Both the position numbers and the translations under genes were made by a program. Shown here piece by piece: positions 31,958 through 39,832 of a stretch of DNA of 64,000 nt. The stretch covers positions 372,001 through 436,000 of the forward strand of contig NZ_JAMZEA010000001.1 of assembly GCF_024172125.1 (NCBI RefSeq), written 5' to 3'. A model generated the notes under the pieces. It did no database searches and was not told where the DNA came from. It saw nothing but the letters and a program-made list of their open reading frames with translations. Positions within the stretch are counted from its first letter, which is position 1, and each line of letters opens with the position of its first letter. Source of the stretch: Actinomadura rupiterrae. Lineage in GTDB: Bacteria > Actinomycetota > Actinomycetes > Streptosporangiales > Streptosporangiaceae.

Positions 31958-33435
31958 GGCCAAGGCCTGCGTATGCGCGAGCCCACAAGCTCGCACTGCC
32001 GCCTCGCACAGGCGCTGGAGACTGCGCACACGCCGAGGGCCTCACACGCGCTCGGGCCTCGCGCATGCGCGGTGCCTCACACACGTGCGGAGGCCCACGT
32101 GCCCAGGCCGCGCACGCGCTGGGCCTTGCACACGCACCGGGGGGCTTGCTTACGTGCCGGGGGCACGCGCTCGCAGGGCCTCGCACGTCCGCCGGGCCTC
32201 ACATGTCCGCCGGCCTCACACGCGCGCCGGGGGCTCGCGCACGCGCGGGGCCTCACACACGTCGGGACGGCACAGAGGCGCCCGCCCAAGCTCGCACCAA
32301 AACCTCACACACGCGCCAGGCCGCACATGTACTGGGGCCTCACACACACGCCGGAACATCACACACGCGCCGGGCTTGCGTACGCGCCGGGGCCTGCACA
32401 CGCTGGATCCTTGCGCACGTACTGGCGCTTTCGCTCGCGCGGGGACCCTCACGCACGCGCCCAAGCCGCGCACGCGCTGGGGGCTTGCACACACCAGGCC
32501 TCTCACGCGCGCGGGGCCTTGCGCGCCCGCCGAGGCCTCACGTACGTGCTGAGGACGCGCGCAAGCGCTCGGGCCCGCACACGCGCAGTGCCTCGCGTTC
32601 ACGCGCCCGGGCCTCACGCCCGCTCCGGCCTCGCGCTGAAGCTTGCGCACACGCCGGAGCCTCACACACACCCGGACCTCGCGGAGCGGGCGCGTAGACG
32701 CCGGAGCCTCACACATGCCCGGGGCCTCACGCTCGTGCCAGGGCTCGCACACGTGCTGAGCTTGGCGCACACGCCGGGCCCTCATGCGGGCGAGGCCTCA
32801 CGCTCGGGCTGGGCCTCGCCTAGGCGCTCAGGCTTACGCACGCGCTGGGGCCCTCACGCGCGGGGCCCCTGGCGCGCCCGCCTGCCGGCGCCTCACAATT
32901 TCGCGCCAAGGCCTCACACACGTCCGGGCCGTCCACGCACTGGGGCCTCACCCACGCAGGAGCCGGGCGCACGCGCGGGGACCACGCACGCGCGCCGGGT
33001 CTCGCACACGCGCCGTGGCACGCGCTCGCGCCGTGGCACACGCTCGCGCCGTGGCATACGCTCGCGCCGTGGCACGCCCTCGCGCTAAGGCTGCGTAACG
33101 GGCTAGGCCTCACGCATGTACTGCGGTCTCACGCTCGCGCCGAAGGCTCGCGCATGCGCTGGGGCGTTGCGCACGACAGGGCCTCGCGCATGCGCTGGGG
33201 CTTGTGCACGCGCCAGGAGCTCGCTCACGCTCCGGGCCTCGCGCGCCCGCCGGGGCCTCACGCGGTTCGCGCACGCGCCGGGGACTTCCGCACATTCTGG
33301 GACCTCACACACGCAGGCCTCACACGCGCGCCGGAGCTTCACATACGCGGTGGGGCTTGCGCTTGCTCTGGTGCCTCGCATACGCACTGGGCCTCGCGCA
33401 CGCGCTAGGGGCTCGTACGCGCGGGGGGTGCCTAC
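31958..33435. repeat. Degenerate ~18-bp minisatellite array (about 80 units)
   Basis: Nearly 1.5 kb is built from variants of GGGCCTCACACACGCGCC. Units vary from 15 to 20 bp and drift strongly. Most contain an alternating pyrimidine-purine core (CACACGCGC), and some contain the palindrome GCGCATGCGC. Every frame gives His/Arg/Ala/Pro-rich sequence with no family features and no ribosome sites, so it is judged non-coding. It fills the space between galE and the response regulator. Confidence 0.8.
33011..33082. repeat. Near-perfect 18-bp x 4 block inside the array
   Basis: CGCCGTGGCACRCGCTCG repeats at 33011, 33029, 33047 and 33065 with one or two changes per copy. This shows the basic period is 18 bp and that part of the array expanded recently. 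Confidence 0.9.
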
Positions 33436-33567
33436 GGACGGGGGGGGTTGGGCGTGGGTGGGGGCGGGTTGTGCGGGGGTCTCGGGTGGGGGAGATGTCC
33501 GTAGCTGGACGCGCGTCTACAGCGTTTGCGGGATTCGCTACCGCCGGGTAGCGCGGAAGGTGACGGG
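33436..33567 (+). promoter_or_regulatory. G-run leader of the response regulator
   Basis: From about 33423 to 33500 the plus strand carries at least seven G-runs of three to eight bases (acgggggggg, gggtgggggcggg, cgggggtc, gggtggggga). This can in principle form a G-quadruplex in DNA or in mRNA. The regulator gene starts at 33568 with GGAAGG 7 nt upstream. Confidence 0.5.
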
Positions 33568-34233
33568 ATGCAACCCACCCGCGTCCTGGTCGTGGACGAC
33601 CACGCGCTGTTCGCCGAGGCGCTGTCGGCCCGGCTCGGGCGCGAACCGGACCTGGTAGTGCTGCCCGTCGCGGCGAGCGGGCGGCAGGCGCTGTCGCTAG
33701 CCGCCACCGAGCGTCCGCACGTGGTGCTGCTCGACCTGGACCTCGGCGCGGAGAACGGACTGGACGTGCTGGTCCGGCTGCGCGAGCGGCATCCGGACGT
33801 GCGGGTGGTGGTGCTGACCGCCGCCGAGGGCGTGGACACCGTCGTGCGCTGCCTGCGGCGCGGCGCGGTCGGGTTCCTGTCCAAGACCGAGCGGGCCGAG
33901 CGGGTCGCCGAGGTCGTCCGGCAGGCGGCGCGGCGCGGCGGGTGGGTCCCACCGGAGCTGCTCGGCGAGGTGCTGCGCCGCCTCCTGTCCGGGCCGCCCG
34001 AGCCGGACGGCGCGGACCGCTTGCTCGCCGACCTCACCCCGCGCGAGCGCGAGGTGCTGCAGTGCATGGTGGACGGCCTGAACCGCGCGGAGATCGCCGA
34101 CCGGCTCGGACTGTCCGCCAACACCGTCCGCACCCACACGCAAAACCTGCTCGCCAAGCTGGACATGCACTCGGCGCTGGAAGCCATCACCCTCGCAATG
34201 CGCGCCGGCATGCGCCCGTCCGAGGAGCACTAG
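33568..34233 (+). CDS. Orphan NarL/LuxR-type response regulator
   Basis: 221 residues from the ATG at 33568. The receiver domain has the acidic pair VVDDHALFAEAL, the phospho-acceptor Asp in VVLLDLDLG, and the Lys in LSKTE. The C-terminal LuxR helix-turn-helix reads LTPREREVLQCMVDGLNRAE and LSANTVRTHTQNLLAKL. There is no adjacent kinase gene. Its position between galE and the polysaccharide operon suggests it controls exopolysaccharide synthesis. It is flanked on both sides by non-coding repeat arrays. Confidence 0.92.
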   Translation: MQPTRVLVVDDHALFAEALSARLGREPDLVVLPVAASGRQALSLAATERPHVVLLDLDLGAENGLDVLVRLRERHPDVRVVVLTAAEGVDTVVRCLRRGAVGFLSKTERAERVAEVVRQAARRGGWVPPELLGEVLRRLLSGPPEPDGADRLLADLTPREREVLQCMVDGLNRAEIADRLGLSANTVRTHTQNLLAKLDMHSALEAITLAMRAGMRPSEEH

Positions 34234-34759
34234 CCCCGGCGGGGAGGACGGGCGCGCAAGCCCCGCAAGCGAACGAGAGCGCGCGCCGTCCAGGAGCGTG
34301 GGAGCGCGCGCCATGCAGGGCTCGGGCGCGGACTGGGAAGGGGTTGGGGGCGCACGCGCACCCAGCGCGGGCGGACGGGAGCACGCTACGCAGGTGGACG
34401 GGCCCACGCCGCGCGGACCGGAAGGGAGCGCGCCGCGCAGGTATACGTGGGCACGCCGCGCAGGCCGACGGGAGCGCTCGCCGTGCAGAGCACGGGGCGC
34501 GCACCGTGCAGGGGCCGGGCGCACGCCGCGCAGGCGAACGGGAGCGCGCGCCGCGCAAGGGGGCGGGGGCGCGCTGGGCTGGGGGGCGGGGGGGGTGGGC
34601 TTTGCGCTGGGTGGGAGGGCGCGCCGTGCGGAGGGGTGTGGACCCGCAAAAGGCGTAGGTGGGTCGTCTTTGTGGGCGATTCGGGGTTGTTGTGGCCTTC
34701 TTACGCTCGCGGTGTCAGCTCAGCCGTGGGGGCGGAGGCCCTCCTAGGGGGCCGGAGCC
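34234..34759. repeat. Second degenerate repeat array (about 24-bp units) and G-run tract
   Basis: From about 34262 to 34580 roughly a dozen units similar to GAGCGCGCGCCGCGCAGGCGAACGG occur. They differ from the 18-bp array. From 34558 to 34625 the plus strand has G-runs (gggggcgggggcgcg, ggggggcggggggggtggg). No gene is seen. The exopolysaccharide operon promoter probably lies in 34640-34755; a convincing pair of boxes is not visible. Confidence 0.7.
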
Positions 34760-36097
34760 GTGGAGATCGACGAGGTCGCCGCCCGGGTGGTCCGGACGTA
34801 CTGGGCGCTGCTGCTGGTTCTGACGCTGGTTCCGCTGCTGGCGGTGTTCGCGCTGATGAGCGGGCGGGCGCAGCCCGCTGCGGCGCAGGCGCGGATCGTC
34901 GTGCCGGGCGGGGCCGCCGCCGGGGCGGCCGGGGACAACGGGGTGAGCGCGGCGGTCAGCACCGCCAAGGCGTTCGCGACCGGGCACGACCTGCTCGCGA
35001 AGGTCGTGAAGGACGGCAGGCTGGCGCGCGATCCGGACAAGGTGGCCAAGCAGATCACGGCGAAGGGGCTCGGCACGTCCACGGTGGTCGAGCTGACCGT
35101 CAAGGACCGGGACGCGGCGGCCGCGCTCAAGCTGGCGCAGGCCGTCGCGACCGAGACCGTGGACGAGATCAACACCTCGAACCAGGGCGCGGTGCAGAAC
35201 CAGCTCAACCAGGTGAACCAGCAGATCACGGCGCTGGAGAAGCAGCAGGCGGACGCCTCCCCCGGCACCGCGACCGACCGGATCCTGGCGCAGCTCACCG
35301 ATCTCAAGGCCAGCCGGACCGAGCTGCGCGCGCAGCTCAGCGCCGCCGGGAACGCCTCGGTCGCGCAGCCCGCGATCCTCGCGCCCAAGTCCGACCCGAC
35401 CGTGATGATGGCGGTGGTCGCCGGGCTCGGCGGGCTGGTGCTCGGCATCCTCGCGGCGGTCGTGATCGAGATGGTCCGGCCGACCGTGCCGGGGCAGCGC
35501 CGGGTCGCGCGGAGGCTGGACGTCCCGCTGCTGGGATGGCTCGGCCGGTCACAAGCGGAGGCAGCGCTCGGACGAACCGTCCGGCTGGCGGCGCGGCGGG
35601 CCGGGGTCGGCCAGGTCACGGTGGTGTCGGCGGCGGGCGGTCCGCTGCCTGCCGAGCTGGTCTCGCAGGTCGCCGAGGCCGTGTACGGGAACCGGACGCG
35701 GGTCGTCCCGAGTCAAGTGCCCGAGCCGGAGAAGAGTTCGATGAACGGCAAGGGACACGTTTCGGGGAAGGACGGCGACGACGCGGCGACCACGCCGCCG
35801 CCGGGTGAGCCGCCGTCGACGTCGGTCGTCCGGGCGAGCGGGCGGTCCGTCCTGACGCGCGAAGCGGACGAGGCGGCCTCGCCGACCGAGGTCACCCAGC
35901 CCGTCGAGCTGCGCGCGCTCACGCTGGTGCATGCCTTCGAGGACGTCGATCCCGCGCCGGACGAGCGGTTCGGGGTGGTGGCGGTGGCCGGGTCGGTGAC
36001 GCCGGCCGCGGGCCTGGAGTCGGTGCGCGACCTGGTCGCCGCGTCCGGCTGGCCGCTGCTCGGCGTCGTCGCGACCAGCCGGAAGATCAAGAGGTAG
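34760..36097 (+). CDS. Wzz/chain-length-determinant-like membrane protein
   Basis: 445 residues from a GTG start. There are two membrane helices, TYWALLLVLTLVPLLAVFAL near the N-terminus and MMAVVAGLGGLVLGILAAVV near residue 215, with a periplasm-like helical domain rich in Gln/Asn between them (NQLNQVNQQITALEKQQ). This is the layout of polysaccharide co-polymerases that set chain length in Wzy-dependent systems. The cytoplasmic C-terminus resembles a BY-kinase-like domain in its strands (VTVVSAAGGPLPAEL, WPLLGVVATSR) but lacks a P-loop, so it is not expected to be a kinase. It opens the exopolysaccharide operon. Confidence 0.75.
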   Translation: MEIDEVAARVVRTYWALLLVLTLVPLLAVFALMSGRAQPAAAQARIVVPGGAAAGAAGDNGVSAAVSTAKAFATGHDLLAKVVKDGRLARDPDKVAKQITAKGLGTSTVVELTVKDRDAAAALKLAQAVATETVDEINTSNQGAVQNQLNQVNQQITALEKQQADASPGTATDRILAQLTDLKASRTELRAQLSAAGNASVAQPAILAPKSDPTVMMAVVAGLGGLVLGILAAVVIEMVRPTVPGQRRVARRLDVPLLGWLGRSQAEAALGRTVRLAARRAGVGQVTVVSAAGGPLPAELVSQVAEAVYGNRTRVVPSQVPEPEKSSMNGKGHVSGKDGDDAATTPPPGEPPSTSVVRASGRSVLTREADEAASPTEVTQPVELRALTLVHAFEDVDPAPDERFGVVAVAGSVTPAAGLESVRDLVAASGWPLLGVVATSRKIKR

Positions 36098-36101
36098 TGG
36101 G

Positions 36102-37313
36102 ATGGGTCAGGTCGGCGCGAAGCAGGACCGTGCGAGCCGAGATCGGGCGGAGCGGGGCAAGGTGCCGTTTGCCGTTCCGGCTTTTGCGGGCGGGGTGGCG
36201 GCGCGGGTCGCTGAGACGTTGGGGTCGGGGTGGGTGACGACGGGGCCGCAGGTCGGGGGGTTTGAGCGGGACTTTGCGGAGTATCTGGGGGCGGACGCCG
36301 TGGTGGCGGTCGCGTCCTGTACGGCGGCGCTGGAGCTGGCGCTGCGGGCGCTGGACCTGCCGCCGGGTGCGCCGGTGCTGACGCCGAGCCTGACCTTCTG
36401 CGGCGCGGTGAACGCGATCCTGCACGCGGGGCTGCGGCCGGTACTGGTGGACGTGGACGAGGACACGCTCGTCCCGTCCGAGGAGACCGTCGCGAAGGCC
36501 GCCGCCCGGACGGGGCCGAAGGCGATGGTCACGCAGAACCAGGGCGGCTACCCGGTGGACGTCGCGGCGCTCGCGGCGGCGGCCAGGCTCGATCGGACGC
36601 GCGTCGTAGAGGACGCGGCGCACGGGCCGGGCGCGGCTCGCGGCGGCAGGAAGGCCGGCGCCGATGCGCATGCCGCGTGCTTCAGCTTCTACGCCACCAA
36701 GAACATGCCGATCGGCGAGGGCGGCGCGGTCGCGACCAACGACCCGGTTCTCGCCGACCGGATCCGCGCGACGCGGCTGCACGGCATGAGCAAGGACTCC
36801 TGGAAGCGCTACCTGCCCGGCGGGAGCTGGCGCTATGACGTCCGGAACGTCGGTCTCAAGGCGAACATGACCGACATCCAGGCGACGATCGGACGGGCGC
36901 AGCTCACCGCCCTGGACGGCTGGCAGGACGAGCGCGCCAGGCTCGTCCGGCGTTACGACGAGGCGCTCGGCGGCCTGCCCGGGCTCGTCCTGCCGCAGCG
37001 GAACCTGGACGGCATCACGCACGCCTGGCACCTGTACCAGGTGCGCGTCCCCGACCGCGACGCGCTGATCGCGGAGCTGACCGAGGCGGGCATCGGGACG
37101 TCGGTGCACTTCATCCCGGTCAACCAGATGTCCGCCTACCGGACGCTGCTCGGCCCGGACGAGTGCGAAGCCGTGCCCGTGACCGACCGGGTCGCGGAGG
37201 AGCTGCTGTCGCTGCCGCTGTTCCCCGGCCTGACCGAGGCGCAGCAGGACCGTGTCGTGACCGGCCTGAGCGGCGCGCTGAGCAGCCGCCGCCGGCCCGC
37301 GGTGGCGGGCTGA
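36102..37313 (+). CDS. DegT/DnrJ/EryC1/StrS-type sugar aminotransferase
   Basis: 403 residues, ATG 4 nt after the previous stop. Fold-type I PLP enzyme of the sugar aminotransferase family: the GSGWVTTGPQVGGFERDFAE opening, the cofactor Asp/Ala loop VVEDAAHGPGA, and the Schiff-base Lys in SFYATKNMPIGEGGAV. It adds an amino group from glutamate to a nucleotide-linked 4-keto (or 3-keto) sugar. The next gene encodes a dehydratase homologue that could supply the keto-sugar, as in bacillosamine or viosamine-type pathways, so the polymer probably contains an amino-deoxy sugar. Confidence 0.9.
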   Translation: MGQVGAKQDRASRDRAERGKVPFAVPAFAGGVAARVAETLGSGWVTTGPQVGGFERDFAEYLGADAVVAVASCTAALELALRALDLPPGAPVLTPSLTFCGAVNAILHAGLRPVLVDVDEDTLVPSEETVAKAAARTGPKAMVTQNQGGYPVDVAALAAAARLDRTRVVEDAAHGPGAARGGRKAGADAHAACFSFYATKNMPIGEGGAVATNDPVLADRIRATRLHGMSKDSWKRYLPGGSWRYDVRNVGLKANMTDIQATIGRAQLTALDGWQDERARLVRRYDEALGGLPGLVLPQRNLDGITHAWHLYQVRVPDRDALIAELTEAGIGTSVHFIPVNQMSAYRTLLGPDECEAVPVTDRVAEELLSLPLFPGLTEAQQDRVVTGLSGALSSRRRPAVAG

Positions 37314-37317
37314 GCCC

Positions 37318-38499
37318 ATGCGCTGGTTCCCCGGACGTTCCCCGAAGCCCGCGCCGCCGCCCGCGGCCCCGCGGCCCGCGACGCCGCTCGCGCTGCTGCT
37401 CGGCCGGGACGAGGTCATGGTGACCGGCCCGCGCGCGCGGCGGCTCGTCCGGGACCGGCGGGTGCTGGTGACCGGCGCGTGCGGGACGGTCGGCTCGGCG
37501 CTCTGCCACGGCCTGAAGCGGCTCGACCCGGCGCAGCTGACGCTGGTGGACATCGACGCGTCCGGGCTCGCGCGGCTGCGGCACGAGATGACCGCGCGGC
37601 TGCCCGCGACCCGCGTCGCCGCCGCGCCCGCGGACGTCCGGGACGGCCAGGCGGTCGCGGCGCTGACCGCCGCCGCGCGCCCCGAGCTGGTCTTCCACGC
37701 CGCCGGGCGGCACGACCTCGGCCGGGTCGAGCGGGACCCGTGCCGGGGTGTCGCCGACAACGTCCTCGGGCTGCGGCACGTGCTGGACGGCGCGGTCCGG
37801 CACGGCGCGCGGCACCTGGTGCTCGTGTCGTCCGACAAGGCCGCCGACCCGACCTCGGTGTTCGGCGCGACGATGCGGCTCGGCGAGTTCCTGCTGCAGA
37901 CCGCGGCGGGCGGGCCTACGCGGCTGGCGGCCGTCCGGATCGGGAACGTGCTCGGCCCGCGCGGGCGCCTGCTCGGGCTGCTCGCCGACCGGATCGCCGC
38001 CGGGGAGACCGTGACGATCACCCATCCGGAGGTCGCGCGGCACTTCATGACGGCCGAGGAGGCCGCCGGGCTGCTGCTGGAGGCCGCCGCGCTCGCCGAG
38101 GACGCCGAGACGTTCGTGCTGGACATGGGCCGTCCGGTGCCGGTGGTCGAGCTGGTGCACCGGTACGCCGAGCAGCTGCGGCTGCCCGAGGTGACGATCC
38201 GGTTCTGCGGCCTCGGGCCGGGCGAGAAGCTCGCGGAGAAGCCGTTCGCCGACTGCGAGGCGCGGCTGCGGACCGCGCATCCGAAGATCTGGGCGACCCG
38301 GCCCGCGCCGCCGCCCGCCGCCGGGCTGCCCGCCCTGCTGGACGAGCTGGGCGGCGCGGCGGACGCGGGCGACGCGGCCGAGGTGCGGCGGATCCTGCGG
38401 CGGCTGCTGCCCGAGTACCACCCGGCGCGGCGGCCCGAGCCGTCCGCGGCGGCCGTCGCGCGCGACGCGGGATCGCCGGCCGACCCGCCCGGCCTGTAG
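37318..38499 (+). CDS. CapD/PglF-like nucleotide-sugar dehydratase homologue
   Basis: 393 residues, ATG 4 nt after the aminotransferase stop. The extended SDR domain begins at about residue 40: VLVTGACGTVGSALC for NAD(P), LTLVDIDASG, then SSDKAADPTSVFGATMRLGE. This matches the polysaccharide-biosynthesis (CapD/FlaA1/PglF) signature SSDKAxxPTxxMGATKR, with Asp and Lys of SSDKA kept. The position that normally carries Lys in the Tyr/Met-x-x-x-Lys motif is Met (codon ATG), so NAD binding or catalysis may be altered. It lacks the membrane helices of full-length PglF-type proteins. It likely acts on a UDP-GlcNAc-type substrate before the aminotransferase. Confidence 0.82.
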   Translation: MRWFPGRSPKPAPPPAAPRPATPLALLLGRDEVMVTGPRARRLVRDRRVLVTGACGTVGSALCHGLKRLDPAQLTLVDIDASGLARLRHEMTARLPATRVAAAPADVRDGQAVAALTAAARPELVFHAAGRHDLGRVERDPCRGVADNVLGLRHVLDGAVRHGARHLVLVSSDKAADPTSVFGATMRLGEFLLQTAAGGPTRLAAVRIGNVLGPRGRLLGLLADRIAAGETVTITHPEVARHFMTAEEAAGLLLEAAALAEDAETFVLDMGRPVPVVELVHRYAEQLRLPEVTIRFCGLGPGEKLAEKPFADCEARLRTAHPKIWATRPAPPPAAGLPALLDELGGAADAGDAAEVRRILRRLLPEYHPARRPEPSAAAVARDAGSPADPPGL

Positions 38500-38511
38500 A
38501 GGAGCACGCCG

Positions 38512-38550
38512 TTGACCGAGAACCCCGGGGCTGAGAGGGGCGGGCCGTGA
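38512..38550 (+). CDS. 12-codon mini-ORF A upstream of the glycosyltransferase
   Basis: TTG start with AGGAG at 38500-38504, 7 nt upstream. Encodes MTENPGAERGGP; its TGA overlaps the GTG of mini-ORF B. It contains the ribosome site GAGAGGGG for the next start. Confidence 0.38.
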   Translation: MTENPGAERGGP

Positions 38551-38585
38551 CCGTGACCGCCGGGACCGAGAGGGGTGGGCCGTGA
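38547..38585 (+). CDS. 12-codon mini-ORF B upstream of the glycosyltransferase
   Basis: GTG start inside the stop of mini-ORF A, encodes MTVTAGTERGGP, and ends with a TGA overlapping the glycosyltransferase GTG (GTGA). The length, overlap and Arg-Gly-Gly ending match the mini-ORFs before the P450. Confidence 0.4.
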   Translation: MTVTAGTERGGP

Positions 38586-39832
38586 GCGCGTTCCGCCGGG
38601 GGGCCGACCGCAAGCTGCGCGTCGCCACCGTGATCACCAGGTTCAACGGCGGCGCGGGGAACGTGGCGCTGCACGGCGCGCTCGCGCTCGATCCCGAGCG
38701 GTACGAGCGGGCCGTGATCACCGGCGGGGTCGGCATGGACGGCGAGGCGGCGCGGTCGGACGTGGACGTGCTGCACGGCGAGGCCGCCGCCGAGAACGCC
38801 GCGGCCGGCGACCTGACCCCGCGCGCGTTCGCGGCCGGGATGGAGATCACGCAGGTCAGGACGCTCGTCCCGCAGATCTCGCCGCGCGACGACCTCGCCG
38901 CGCTGCGCACGCTGGCGGCCGTCCTCGCCGAGGGACGGTACGACGTCGTGCACACGCACAGCGCGAAGGGCGGCGTGATCGGGCGGATCGCCGCGGCCCG
39001 CGCCGGGGTGCCGCGGATCGTCCACACCTGGCACGGGTTCCCGTTCAACGAGTTCCAGTCGCGCGCGCGCCGCGCGGTGTACGTCCGGCTGGAGCGCGCC
39101 GCGGCCAAGCACACCGACGCGTTCCTCGCGATCGGGTCGGAGACGGTGACGACCGCGCTGCGGCTCGGCCTCGCGACGCCCGACCGCGTCCGGCTGTCGT
39201 GGCCCGCCGTGGACGTGTCGGCGTTCGAGGCGGCCGCGTCGTCCGGCGCGCGGGCGCGCGCCCGCAGGCGGCTCGACCTGCCGCTCGGGGTGAAGGTGGT
39301 CGGCTCGGTCGGGCGGCTCCAGTTCCAGAAGGGGCCGGAGGTCTTCGTCCGGGCGCTCGCCGGACTGCCGGACGACGTGTTCGGCCTGTGGATCGGCGGC
39401 GGCCCGATGGCGCCGGACGTCGAGAAGCTCACCACGAAGCTCGGGCTCCAGGAGCGCATGCGCTGGCTCGGCCACCGCGACGACGTACCGGAGCTGCTGC
39501 CCGCGTTCGACGTGATGGCGATGGCGTCCCGCTGGGAGGGCCTGCCGTGCGTGCTGGTGGAGGCGATCGCCGCCGGTATCCCGCTGGTCGCGACGGCCGT
39601 GCCGTCCAACCAGGACCTCGTGCTCGCGAGCGAGACCGGGATGCTCGTCCCGCCGGCCGATCCGCAGGGCCTCGCGGTCGCCGTCGCCGCACTGCTGGAC
39701 GATCCGGTAGCCGCCGCGCGGATGGCCGAACGCGCGCGCGGACGCCTCGGCGACTGGTTCTCCCCCGCGTACCTCGGAACCGTCCTCGACGAGACGTACC
39801 GGGGCACATCGCAGCGTCCCCACCAGCGGTGA
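38582..39832 (+). CDS. GT4-family glycosyltransferase
   Basis: 416 residues. GT-B fold: the N-terminal half begins KLRVATVITRFNGGAGNVAL, with VVHTHSAKGGVIGRIAA; the C-terminal half has VVGSVGRLQFQKGPEVFV and the donor-binding EX7E region SRWEGLPCVLVEAIAAG. It transfers a sugar from a nucleotide donor to the growing undecaprenyl-linked repeat unit at the inner face of the membrane. The GTG start is the third copy of a duplicated initiation region. The stop overlaps the next GTG. Confidence 0.92.
   Translation: MSAFRRGADRKLRVATVITRFNGGAGNVALHGALALDPERYERAVITGGVGMDGEAARSDVDVLHGEAAAENAAAGDLTPRAFAAGMEITQVRTLVPQISPRDDLAALRTLAAVLAEGRYDVVHTHSAKGGVIGRIAAARAGVPRIVHTWHGFPFNEFQSRARRAVYVRLERAAAKHTDAFLAIGSETVTTALRLGLATPDRVRLSWPAVDVSAFEAAASSGARARARRRLDLPLGVKVVGSVGRLQFQKGPEVFVRALAGLPDDVFGLWIGGGPMAPDVEKLTTKLGLQERMRWLGHRDDVPELLPAFDVMAMASRWEGLPCVLVEAIAAGIPLVATAVPSNQDLVLASETGMLVPPADPQGLAVAVAALLDDPVAAARMAERARGRLGDWFSPAYLGTVLDETYRGTSQRPHQR

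Larger units (their letters stand above)
38500..38600 (+). repeat. 35-bp tandem repeat of a translation start
   Basis: Units begin at 38512, 38547 and 38582 (period 35). The first two agree at 28 of 35 positions and both end in GAGAGGGGyGGGCC. The last start (GTG, 38582) is that of the glycosyltransferase. The arrangement is the same as that at 29169-29273. Confidence 0.85.

Noticed and set aside
31904..33088. Plus-strand open frame of 394 codons within the minisatellite
   Set aside because: The sequence is only His/Arg/Ala/Pro repeats that change with frame, without ribosome site or domain; best read as non-coding repeats.
31958..33435. CRISPR array
   Set aside because: Units are contiguous and degenerate, with no constant direct repeat, no unique spacers and no cas genes nearby.
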